64,000 bases of DNA from Numida meleagris (Eukaryota; Chordata; Aves; Galliformes; Numididae), in NCBI RefSeq assembly GCF_002078875.1, contig NC_034414.1, positions 7,859,993 through 7,923,992 on the forward strand, given 5' to 3'. The notes under the pieces are model-generated. The model was not told the origin of the DNA and did no database searches. It worked only from the letters and a program-made list of their open reading frames with translations. Positions 21,378 to 32,259 of this stretch are shown here, piece after piece. The translations under genes and the position numbers were made by a program. Numbering within the stretch: position 1 is the stretch's first letter; each line of letters opens with the position of its first letter.

Positions 21378-21404
21378 CCCTCCCTCCCTCCTTCCCGCCC
21401 GCCC
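21378..21404 (-). promoter_or_regulatory. G-quadruplex motif at the start of inferred intron 1
   Basis: The plus strand is a C/T tract (CCTT/CCCT repeats). The minus strand carries six GGG runs, at 21402-21404, 21398-21400, 21394-21396, 21386-21388, 21382-21384 and 21378-21380, with loops of 1-5 nt. It starts about 57 nt beyond the inferred donor, so both DNA and nascent RNA could fold. The mirror-like pyrimidine tract could also form triplex DNA. Confidence 0.7.
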
Positions 21405-21461
21405 GGCACCTGCGGGGCGCCGGCCCCCCGCACCGCGCCGCGCCGCCCCGGCCCCGCTTAC

Positions 21462-21528
21462 CTCCGCGCACCGCCGGCAAACTTCGCCCGCCGCCCCCGG
21501 GCCGCCCCGGCCGTCCGCGGCCCCGCGC
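21462..21528 (-). other. TEAD1: Inferred non-coding exon 1 (TEAD1)
   Basis: From the start predicted by the TATA box (about 21520-21530) to a consensus donor, GCGGAG|GTAAGC, whose GT is at 21461-21460. The exon would be 60-70 nt and carries no ATG-led reading frame of note. TEAD1 in vertebrates begins with non-coding sequence and starts translation at a non-AUG codon in a later exon, which would fit. Other start sites further left within the island are possible. Confidence 0.45.
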
Positions 21529-21550
21529 CTGTTTTTGATCCGCCGCTCGG

Positions 21551-21559
21551 CTATTTATA
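21551..21559 (-). promoter_or_regulatory. TEAD1: TATA box of minus-strand promoter
   Basis: The plus strand reads CTATTTATA, giving TATAAATAG on the minus strand, a near-ideal TATA box in an otherwise GC-rich island. It predicts a start site around 21520-21530. The plus-strand reading also resembles a MEF2 site (CTATTTATAG), so dual use is possible. It is the only such AT island in this part of the CpG island. Confidence 0.65.
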
Positions 21560-21676
21560 CCGCGGCGGTAGGTGGCCGCGGGCCGGCGGACGGAGCCCTC
21601 GGAGGCTGAGTTGCTGCCCGGCCGGCGGCGGGGCGGGCCGGGCTCCCGGCCGGGCTGCGCGGCGCCAGCGATGCGA

Positions 21677-21703
21677 AGAATGCGCGGAATGAGGGGAGGA
21701 ATG
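21677..21703 (-). promoter_or_regulatory. Cluster of three TEAD/M-CAT motifs upstream of the TATA box
   Basis: Plus-strand GGAATG at 21686-21691 and 21698-21703, and the one-mismatch AGAATG at 21677-21682. On the minus strand this reads CATTCCT, CATTCC and CATTCT. CATTCC is the binding site of TEAD factors, and the copy at 21698-21703 is a full M-CAT (CATTCCT). The three sites are spaced 9-12 bp apart, about 120-150 bp upstream of the TATA box. If the promoter is TEAD1's, they suggest self-regulation. Confidence 0.55.
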
Positions 21704-21889
21704 AAATGAACGCGGGAGCGGGGCGGCCGCGGGGCGGAGCGCGGCCCGCCGCCCCCTGCGGCCGCGGGCGGGCGGGGCGGCGGGCGGGGCCTCCGCGCGC
21801 GCTGACCTCATAGGGGAGCCCGCGGGAGGGGCGGCCCCGCGGCGCGGCGCAGCGGAGCGGGGCGGGCGGTGCTGCGCGCCGGGGGCCCG

Positions 21890-22300
21890 CGCTGGGGTGC
21901 GCAACAGGTCTTGCAACTGCGTGTGCCGCAGCGCGCGCGCCGTGCCGTTGGAGCGGCAGGTCCCGCAACGCTGTGCAAAGGAGGTCCCGCCATGGGGCGC
22001 GCCGTGCCGCGCGACGGTGGTCCTGCAATGCTGCGCACCGGAGGTCCCGCAACAGAGTGTGCAGCACCGTGCAATAGAGTCCTACAAAGGGGTCCGCCGT
22101 GCCGTGCGGCGGTGGCCCTGCAAAGGGGTCCACAATGCTACGCAACTACGTTTGTAGCATTTTGTAATGGACTTGCATCGGGGGGTCTGCAGTGGGGTTG
22201 GTAAAGAACTGCACACTGGGGTCCGGATTGGGATCGCAGCCGGGGTCTCAGACGTTTTGCAACAAATTTGCAGTGGGGTATCGCAACAGGGGTCTGCAGT
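21890..22300 (+). repeat. Degenerate ~24-bp minisatellite upstream of the promoter
   Basis: Diverged tandem units. The clearest are GGTCCCGCAACGCTGTGCAA (21959, 24 bp with GGGA-type end) and its near copy GGTCCTGCAATGCTGCGCAC (22019, 24 bp), separated by a longer 36-bp unit starting GGTCCCGCCATGGGG (21983). Further GGTC(C/T)-GCAA cores continue to about 22300 with falling GC content. The array sits immediately upstream of the minus-strand promoter. Array limits are approximate. Confidence 0.7.
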
Positions 22301-25300
22301 GCCCACAAGAGCTGACCGTGCTTTGGGCCCTGGTAGGAGCGCGGCTTCCACCAGCCCACCCCAGGTGAAGCACAAAGCACTGCAGCGCAGCCGAGCCCCT
22401 GCCAGGCCCTGGAGCTTCAACCCGTGCCCCGGAGTCTCCTGTATCTCCAGGGCCCGGCAGAGCCCTACAGCTCAAAGGGGCAGGGCAGGAAGGCTTCGTG
22501 CACATCGCAGCCTCAATCACTTCAGACACAGGATGGCCCACCGATCTCATCAACCCCTCCCCCAGCCTGGCCCTGGCGCCAGGTGTCACGCTGCACGTTC
22601 TGCCCGGCTCCAGCTGTGAGCCTAACTGCCGTGAGCCTGTCCATACGCTTCCCACATCGGCACCAGCCATGCCCCAGAAATGCTCCCGAGCATTATTACA
22701 AGGCACATCTCCTCCTGATAACAATCTGATAACCTTATGGAAATAATCACGGTGCTGGCACAGCTGTTGTGCCTGGGAAAACTTGTATTTGCATAAGCAA
22801 AAGGGATAACTGGACACCTCCATGCCTGTTTGTCAAATAAATTGCCTATTTTGATGTGCAAACATACATTTCTATCATTTCTATCCACCTTGGAAAGTGT
22901 CCCCAGCAGGACGACCACTTGTAGAGATGGCAGGAAAATCACACGATGGCCACAGCAGCACCACATGTGGGTGCCATCAGGCAGCATTAACATGCTCACA
23001 CCACAGGTGGCCTCACAGCACGCACCGGCAGGCAGGGCTGGCAGAGCTCACAGCACATACTCTGTCTGCTGCTTATGTATGATATCATGAAAAGATGCCC
23101 ATCATGTCTGCAAACAGCACAAACGTGCCTGCTCCGTGCCCCACCAGCAGCAGTTCCAAAGGGCAGCCATGCTGGTAGCAGCCACCACGTTAGCCCACGA
23201 CTGAACCAAGACAGACCCTTGAAAATGAGCCACTCTCATTGCAGCTCACACAGAAGCTGCAGTTCTTGTTTTTACATTTGTGTACCAGGAACGGTATGCA
23301 CTATGGGCCATGCAGGAAGTTGCAGTGTTCCCACTGATCGCACTAATGCTACTCTACAGAAATCTACTTAAACCCAGCTCTACAGAAACAGTGCACAACA
23401 AGGAATAGTATCAAACAAAGCCAAAGTTTGAGCAGGCGTCAAAGAACTGGAAGAATAGAAGTAGGAACATGGTTTAGGCTGTTTTTTCCCCCCTGCCATT
23501 CCATGGCGGCTGAAAATTTTCTTTTGAAAAGCCAGCTACATGAACCCCCCCCCCCCCATACACACATAGAAATGGGTTTTTCTCTTTCCTCCCTCCTTTC
23601 CAAATAGCTCTAATGCTATTGCTTAATAAGCATCCAAGTGCCTCCATAATTTGTACAGTTCAACTACTGAGCATATGTCCATAGAAAAGCCACAATCTCC
23701 TGAGTGTACCTGAACCATACCAACTCTGTTCCAAAGCTGGAGCAGACAAACAAGACAAAACATTGCTCCTTCTCCTATACACTGCAGATTTCTTACTGCA
23801 CGTCAGCAGACTGAAACTAGAGATAAAACTCAGTCCACTATGCTCACTGCACGCACAGAAATGTGGATGCACTTTACACAAACAGGATATTTTTTTCCAT
23901 GAGGCCTGTAGCCAAAGTGCCAAGAGTACTGCCTCCAACTTCTATGCCTGTGCAGAACCCACCGGCTATCACAGCTCTACGCACAGTGAGGCAGAATGGC
24001 AGCTTTAGGGGATAATGGACAAATAGAGTTTAAATACGTCTTACCTTTAGCAGCTCTTGCAAAGGATGAAAAAGTTGCTTGATTATGCTCTCCTTGTGGA
24101 AAATAAAAACACAGTTTGTTTCTATCCCCATGGTTATGGATAAACATGAACAAAACTTAGCCAGGTTATAGCTGTTTGCCCCTATCTGCAGACCAGCAGC
24201 TCTGCAGCTCTTTTGCCATTCAGACCTCTTTCAAGAGGAATAATTAAGTTTGCCTGCTGCCTGTGCATTTTTGTTGTTAGCTGTGAGCAGCTGGGACAGC
24301 TCACAAACCTCTGATTAGTTCTGACTCAAGTTCTCTACACAGGTGTTCTCATAGGCAGCAAAGTGCTCCAGGGAGACTGAAGGTCAGCCATTCACACAAT
24401 GTAAAATTCATCTGCAATCCACAGTTCCCAGTGAAGGTAAAAATCTTTGCCCTAACGGGCAACTATACCATTAAACTACAAAACCTGAGGCCAAGATGGA
24501 CAGCAAACCAATGTGGGGACTAAATCACGGCATTGGCTGAGCATAAGCCTGGAGGCCAGTGAGCTCCAGAAATAAACAGCAGCTTCTGAAAACTGAGGCA
24601 GGGAAACTCTGACAAGTATCGATCTTTCTTGCAAGAGGCTCACGTATCCTGTGGGCTGTCATTTCACATTGTATCATACCACACCAGACCGGCAGTCGCG
24701 TTGAAACATACATACCTGGAATCCCAGCGCATTTCCAGCAGAAGAAAGTCACGTACTGTGGAGACAGAGATCTGTGTGCTCTGACAGAAGGTGAGGAGCG
24801 AGGAGGGACGGGTCAGTGTCCCGCAGCCCCTGCCTTCGTGCGAGCATGGGCTTCTTCAGAGGCTCTGTGGATGAAGAAAGAAGGGATGCTGACGGCACGT
24901 TCGCACTCAGAGAGCCCGTTCTGATCAGCTGCCTGCCGCTGTGTGCTGATGAATGGCTTCTTCAGGCACACAGGTGCGCCGGAATTACAAAAGCTGAAGA
25001 AAACAAAGGGACGTAGGGACATGCCTGGACAGGGACATTTCCTGGGGACAAATGCTTATCTCGGCTAGCAAAGAGAATTACAAGTGTGAAATACAGGGAC
25101 ATAGATTAAAACAGAATGAATGAGCTTCAAGAGGACACCAATACAAAAGCTTCAAGGAATGAGTCTGGGGAAAGAGAACAGATGCAGAAAAGAGAAGAGG
25201 GGGAGAAATATTTGTGCCTATCAGAGGAAGGCAGGAAGAATAAAAAGAAAGTGAAGATAAAAGGGATAATAATGGAGTAAGAGAAACCCGAAGAAGGAAA

Positions 25301-28300
25301 GGAGTAAACAGGAAAGCCCTGGGAGGGCAGGGGAGTCTGTAGTTCGGGAGAAGAAAGTAGGAAGCAGCAGCAGCAGCAGGAGGAGATGGCAGAGGTTTAT
25401 AAACAGGAGTAAGGTAAGGAATGGTAGAAAATGTGTGATTAGAGAATAAAAGTCTGCAGTACCGCCAAGGTTTGGATTTGTCAGTAAAACATTTGAGTGC
25501 AAGTCCTGTTGAGAGCTGGGAGGAGGCAAGTTGAATATACCTGAAGACAAGATGGAGGCTGGATTGAGCCTTGCATGTGGGAACCACTGCGATCTTCACT
25601 GTGACCAGCGATAGTAGGGGGCATTAGGGAGCCTAACAGCAGAGCTGTGGTTCCCTTCACTCTTTGCCATTAGTTGTGCCAGATACAGGGCACGTAACTT
25701 ATGAGTCCCATCCCAGCCACACTGACAGATGATGCTTTTAAGTCTCCAAGAGATGAAATGGTACCCAAGGACACACAGCAAACCGAATCGTTCACCTATT
25801 CCTCAAGTAGTTTGCTGGCAGGTGAAAACAAGATGGATTTCACAAAAATGAGATCCAGAGGCCATTTTGGACTCGGAACGAACATCCAAGTTTGACAGTG
25901 CTTGCATACAGCATTCTGGCAACAAGCGCCAAAATAATTTTAAAACTTTGTACTTGGATTGCAGTTCAGGTTTGGAAAACTGCTAAGCTCAGGAAATACT
26001 TAAAAGCAGCACATAGATTAGGGTTAATCTATAGCGTGCGAGGAATTAAATACCCAAATCAATGTGTTGTTGAACGTGCCAACATAAATACTATGGGGAA
26101 GCTGTAATGTAATGGAACAGAGCTCTCCATATTATAAATCTAGCTGCTGAGCTTTGTAAAGCACCAGACAGTGTAAAGAATGAAAACAAATAACAGTTTA
26201 ATAATGAATTACAATGATTGTGTCGAGAGGAAGCCAGGACACGGACCATAGCCTCAGAGCCCAACTGAGTTAAAATAGTACAGAGAGTGGAAATATATAA
26301 TTTCAGACCATTCTGGTTGCTTATGTCTAAAGCTAAACTGAGAGCTTTTTAAAATTGCACGACCAGGGTCCGGGGCTGTGTATTTCTCCCGTTGATGAAA
26401 TCACTACTATCAAAACGGCGTGGTTCTTGTCCTGCTTTAGAGCAAACAATATAAGCACAGCAGCCTATTCCTTCTACTGATAGCAATAATTCTTAGCACC
26501 ACTGATTGAAACAAATTACCGTGAAAACACTTGGGTGGCTGGGCTTTTAAAAAATATTTTGTACTACAACTTTTGTAGTGTTACAGTCATTTCCTGATGC
26601 AGGGGGAAAAAAAACAAGAGAAAGAAAAAATCCTATTCAGATTCCCACGATCTCGTTTCTGTGATTCATCAAAAATACTTCTCAGCCTGGTTAATCTGTA
26701 GATGGCCTATATGATTCCCCCTCTTCACTTCGGTCAGGATTTCTGGTGGTATCTGGATGCTTGAAGATGGGCGTAGGTGTTTTTAATCCTCCATAGTACC
26801 TAAGTGTCTAATTTTCCTCGATTTCAATATTTTTAGGTAGGTGAATGTTCTGGGAAATATCCATACTTATCTAGACAACTCAAATAGTACTAGTAATAGC
26901 AGTAACAACAATATAATATTAATAATAAAGGCACGTTAATATTTATGTTAACCACTTACATACTTTTATAGATTCCCTTTGGATGATGCTCAAAATGTAC
27001 ACATAAAAGCACTATCTGCCCTGAGCTCTGTCCTACAAGGTCATTCACAAGCACTCATCTGACCAAAATGACCCCACAGGTGATTTCTTCAGAGGTGCAG
27101 GAGCCAGATCTCCTTTTCTCCAAAATGAATAATTTCTAAGCAGAACTTCTCCAGTCAGCGAGGATGCACCAGCACGGTTCCTGGTAGCAGTCTGTCCCTG
27201 CACACCCTGCAGCAGCCCTCCTGCCTCTGGCTGCAGGCTGTAGTGTGCCTATTCACGGGCAGCCCGTGCCTTTGACCCCTGTGATGCGGCTGCTTCCAAG
27301 TTAGCCCATGGACACCTTGCCATCACCACAAAGCGTCCCACAGCTCCAGCTCACGTAGCCACAGCCTCGACATTGTTTGTACAGGAAGAAGCATGCTGTG
27401 TGAAGGTAAAGATATTAACCAACTTGACAGCCAAATTTCAAAGAGCAGCAGCAAAGACAGCAGTCATTACGTTATCCTAACACAAGAAATTGAAGACATT
27501 TCACTACATAAAGGGCCAGGTGGCTTCACCAGCTCTTTCTACAATAAGACAAATTCCACTTCCACAATCAACTTTGCTGAGACTGCAAAAGGCATAGCTC
27601 AATGCAGCACCTGGAGCGATCTATTTATAACCAAGTCTGGGTGTGAGCAGGTGCTCAGGTGATACAGAGCCGCTGGCAGAGGTGAGTAGTGCTTCCCATC
27701 AACCCCTCGGCCCCAGGTCGGGAGTGCAAAGGCCGCTTGCCTGTCATACCAGGGCAGTACGCATCAGCTCGCATGATCCTGAGAAAGTCACATGCTTAGG
27801 GCACATTTTGGGAAAAGCTACCAAAACCAATGAACCAAGACTGACAGTGTCTAAGGTGAAAAAAAACTGCCAGACAGAGAATTTAATGCTCCTTATCCAT
27901 ACAGAATCCAAAGTACCACTGGAAGTCCTGACAGATACAAAACCAAATCTGAAGGGAGGGCTGCCCAGTATATGACTGAGGCAGGCAGGCCAGATGGCAC
28001 ACCAAAGGCCCAGTCAGAACACAGTTACCCTTATTTTACACTTATTTCTTCATTTCTCCGTAACGCAGGTAGAATCACACATGGTAAACACAACTGGGAG
28101 AAAATGGAAGTGAGGAAGTCGGAGATCAAGAGAGAGGCACTAAGGGTGGTGCTGACAAAAGTCATGCTCTCTTCTATGTCATCTACGTGCAAAAGGTACC
28201 CAAGTCCCAAGTCTTCCCTCATTATTTTATCGGTGCATATTCTTCCGGTATAACACAGAGCCTCCTTCCAGGCACCTCCCAAGTTCAGGCACTGTTCAGG

Positions 28301-31300
28301 ACAGAACTGGGGAGCTAAGAGAGCTCTGTGCTGTTCCAGACGTGATTCAAACCTGGCAGGATTCAGCCTTCCTACTTTTGGCAGGGAGAGGGAGCACGAG
28401 AGGGGAGGTGGAGGAAAGGGACTCTTGAAGAATATATTGGTCTTTCCTGTTAAACTTGACTATTTGGGTGTTCAAATGAGTATGACAGGAAATCTAAAGA
28501 GAGGTAATGCATTCCCTGTTGCAACTGATGCTTGAAGGACCAGGCTTACATGGCTTTTCGGTAGGAATTTTAAGAAGAGTAATTTGTAGTTGGTTGGGTA
28601 ATGAAAGAAGAAAGAAATGCCTAAAACTGCTGGGAAATCATAAATGGCATATGGGTAGATCGTTAGATGAGAGCTATCGAACTAAGTTTCTGGAATCATG
28701 ATTACCCAATTTGTAGCAGTTAATATCACCATGTAAATCCCAACCTTTCCTCGTCCGTCCCAGGGGGAACCACAAACACTTCTTATCTAACCCGTATTTA
28801 GGGATGCAGTCTTAGAAAATTGGAGAAGAAAAAGTCATCTGACAATGTAGGAGCCACAGAAGCTAGCTGGTGTTCTAGTCTGATTAGAATTGCAACCCCA
28901 CTGGTAATTTTAGCATAGGACGATATTTTCTCTCACTGCTTTTTCTCTGCCATGTTTTGGTAATGACAAGCAGTAACTGAGCTCACAGTGTTAGCTACTT
29001 GACATTAAAACAACTCTTTAACACTGTTAAAATTCAGAATTTTGCAGCTTTGAGAGGCCCAGCCTGGCTGCTGTGAAGCTTGATCCAGATTGCAAATGCT
29101 CTCTTTGTTCTGGCTTTTCTGCTCCTACACCCATAACACGTTATGTCCCACAGACAGCCAGTCAGCAAGCATTGCTTTCAGTGTTGGAAGTGGTCCGTGG
29201 AAATGGGGGACCACCTCAAACAGGCATCCTGCAGGAAGAGAAACATCTCACAGAGGTGAGGGAAAGAAAATGCACTAGCAGAAGGAACATAGTGATGACC
29301 ACAAGACAGCCCAGTCAGTAAGCACACTGCCTGTGGCTGTGTGCCACACAACATAGAAGCGAAGCCCTCTGCCCATGCTAGGTGGCACTGCCAAGCAGGA
29401 CACGCACAGAGCTCCAACACAGCTCCTCAGATGGTTACTAAATAGCTGGGGATAAGTGCATCAAACAATGAGATGGTGTAATGGGCAAACGCTTAGACAT
29501 AGAGAATCTTAACCTCATTTCACATGTGACTTCATCTTAGGTGACTTCACAAATGCAATTACTCTGCCACCTGCACAGCTTTGTATGTTTTATGTGCTCC
29601 TTTTACCCTCTAAAGCCTGAAAAATTAGTTAATTTATTATTTTTCATCATCAGTCCCAGATGGATGATGTCTGTCAGCATTTACTGATTTACATAACATT
29701 TATCAAGTTCAAAGCACTTTATAAACACTAAGCAGTTGATCTTCACACCACCCCTGTGCCCTAAGCATTAGTACTTTATTTTTACTGCCTGGAAATTGTT
29801 ACGGAAAAATCAAAGCAATCTTCACAGTAGCTAAGGTAACACCAAAACTCAGTACCTCCTCCAGTACATCACAGTTCCCTAATGCAAACCCATCTACCAC
29901 GCCACGCTGCAATATTTCATTTTTTTTTCCTTTCTGATTTACCTATAAACATCCTCTGCCCCATTTGGTCAGCTTTGGCTACTTTTTGGTCTCCAGTACA
30001 GTTTGAGTCCAGTTCCCAACTGGCCCACAAGTCAACTTCCAAAACATTCTAAAAACAAATTGGTACAACTTCTGTATGCCAAGATGTTGTATCCCCCAAT
30101 GCCCATCAATTACAATTAACTGCTTTAAAAAAAAAAATCATATTTTTAATTTATTCACTTAACATGAGTTCTTCTAAATTCCTTGTGAGTGCAGAACTGA
30201 GGTTCACTTAAAATCAGGCCACAGCTGAGCTTTGGAGAATTTTTATTGTAAGCAATTAAATGGCTTGTAAACTAGAGGCATTTCAGAACCAGCATCAGTA
30301 ACCACTGGAAAGAACTGAAAGTCAGACTAGCTGCGCTCTTAGCTGCAGTAGAGTATTCAGCAATGTCAGACTCCTTCCAAGCACATACAAAGGGCAGTAG
30401 TTTGATTTGTTAACAATAACGGCATCACATACATAACTATAGGCAATGGCGGGTTTGAGTCACTTCTAACTGCCAAAGGCAAGTAAGTAAGAAGAACTAG
30501 GTGGCAGTTAAGACAAAATTAGAAGCCCGTAACCCCTTCCTTGGGCAGTGTTTTTTCATTCAATCTTGTCTATATTAGAAAAGAGCAGTGGTACACGGCT
30601 AAACTCTACTGGCACGCCACCACCTTCCAGCCCTTCAGCGCACAAAGGCTCTGTGAGCCCTCCTCTCATTTGGGTCATAACACTGATGCAAAAAATTACT
30701 TGAACAAGACCACAAGAACTTATCTTTACCTTTCTCTGCCTCCCCCACGGTGGCTTAGCCAGCCCTAGTCCTAATACTCCCTAGAATAACCCCCCCCCCG
30801 AACATTTGGTGCTGCAGTTCATAACTTACAGGCTTACCTTCCTGCTCAGTGCAAGGGACAACACATGGGAAAAGGCAGGTACATGAGAATAAGATATAGC
30901 ACTGGTAAGTTAGAGGAACTGGAACTAGCTAAAAGTGAAATCTTTAGGAAAGCAGTTAGAGATCTGCCATGTCAGCATGAAGACACCTTGTTTGTCTTAG
31001 CAGGAAGTGTTTCCCTCTTGCAATTTAGACCCTGGTTACCTCTGCTAAGGATACATCTGCTGATGTTTTTCAAAATTGCAGCAGGCTTCCCTGCTTTACA
31101 GCAACTAGAGAAAGAAGGTGGCATTGCTGCTCACTGCCTTTCCCCGGTAGCCAAGAATATAAGCTTTAGTGCCTCCAATCAAGGCTGAAGAAATCTGTCC
31201 TTCTCTGAAATAAACGCACTACTCCAAGCCCTGTGAGAAAGCAATGGCTAGCAGAAGTGGGTTCTCCCTCCTTGCAGAAGACAACAGTGACTCAGTTCCA

Positions 31301-32178
31301 GCTTTTCTGAGTAAACCATTGGTGGATGCAGCTGCTAAAACTGGGAACTGAAATGGCATGCAGCCTGTCCTTCCCACGGGAGCAGGAGGAGCATGGTCAC
31401 CAGTATAACTTTTCAAACAGAGGAGTGAGATTCATCGAGGTTGTGGTTACAGTGTGTCCCAGGCAAAATTTCTTTATTGGTTTCATCTGGATTAGAATTA
31501 ACCATTAAGGCATCTCTACCTTACACTTCCTGATTATTTCTGCTCCGTTTTGCAATAAAAGAAAGGGAAATTGAAAATGTGCTGAAGGGAATGGGAAGTA
31601 CACAAAGCCAGTTGGTAGAACTGCTCAGAAGGAGAGAAACCGACTTGATATTTTGTACCACTAGGCTAGGCATGCATGTTCCTTCTGACCACACATTATA
31701 GTAAAAAAAACAGTGAAAATAAGCTTGTGTGGGATCAAGTTGTTTCATGAACATACAAATATTAACATCCCACATGTATAAGGCATTGACCATACCTTTT
31801 GGGTCTGTTTTCCCTTCTCTAGGTGACTGTGGACTAACCTTTAGGTGTCTCAGGAATTCAGGCCAGCGGAAAAGAATACATATAAAATGTTTATTTAAGA
31901 CATGGGTTTGTTCTGTAACCCATGTTTGAAGGGAATGAGAGAACATGAATTAGGCATGTAAGACCCTGCAGTACCGGGAAGGGTGTTTTACTCCTGCCTT
32001 TGTAGCTTTCAATCTCCAAAACCATAAAAGAAGCCATTAAAATGTAGCAAAGGAATGACTGGATGGCACAAGTTGGGCCTCTATGAGACCACTATTAACA
32101 ACTGATGGCTTAAGTTATTGGTGAGGAGAGTTAAACTATTAACGGCTAATTTATGTCTCTTTCTTCTCTGTGTGACTC
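22301..32178. other. Intergenic sequence upstream of the inferred TEAD1 promoter
   Basis: GC content declines from 22.3 to 23.4 kb, then the sequence is AT-rich. It holds a 13-C run at 23545-23557, a purine-rich block at about 25085-25420 with (CAG)5-6 near 25362-25381, and ordinary unique sequence. No exon, RNA gene or mobile element was recognised. The 191-codon minus frame at 22248-22823 appears to be chance. Confidence 0.5.
25085..25420 (+). repeat. Purine-rich block with CAG repeat
   Basis: About 335 bp strongly biased to A and G on the plus strand (GAAGAAGGAAAGGAG, GGGAGAAGAAAGTAGG). A short CAG trinucleotide tract lies at about 25362-25381 and continues into AGGAGG. It explains the pyrimidine-coded, Leu/Ser/Pro-rich minus-strand frames here. 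Confidence 0.75.
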
Positions 32179-32259
32179 AAACCAGTTTTGCAATCTGTTA
32201 CAGGTTAACTAGCCAGGGTTAGGCAGGGCGGGGCCTGGAGCAGATTGCAAAACTGGTTT
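32179..32259. ncRNA. Candidate microRNA precursor hairpin
   Basis: An 81-nt inverted repeat. The 5' arm AAACCAGTTTTGCAATCTG (32179-32197) is perfectly complementary over 19 bp to CAGATTGCAAAACTGGTTT (32241-32259). The stem continues inward through a G·U pair, a U-A pair and one mismatch to CAGG/CCTG (32201-32204 with 32234-32237), leaving a 29-nt loop. Size and shape suit a Drosha/Dicer substrate. I do not recognise the arms as a named microRNA. There is no TA duplication or repeat family to suggest a transposon hairpin. It lies in the PARVA-TEAD1 intergenic region, and which strand is transcribed is unknown. Confidence 0.5.

Larger units (their letters stand above)
20150..22130. promoter_or_regulatory. 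TEAD1: CpG island at the inferred TEAD1 promoter
   Basis: About 2 kb of very GC- and CpG-dense sequence, sharply distinct from the AT-rich surroundings, with many GGGCGG Sp1-type boxes. A minus-strand TATA box, TEAD motifs and a consensus donor lie inside it. Long open frames here are a by-product of GC content; none resembles a known protein. Assignment to TEAD1 is by synteny: in human, TEAD1 is the next gene downstream of PARVA in the same orientation. No TEAD1 coding exon is in the window to prove it. Confidence 0.75.

Noticed and set aside
22248..22823. 191-codon minus-strand open frame
   Set aside because: Starts inside the degenerate minisatellite and has no recognisable domain. No splice or promoter context supports it.
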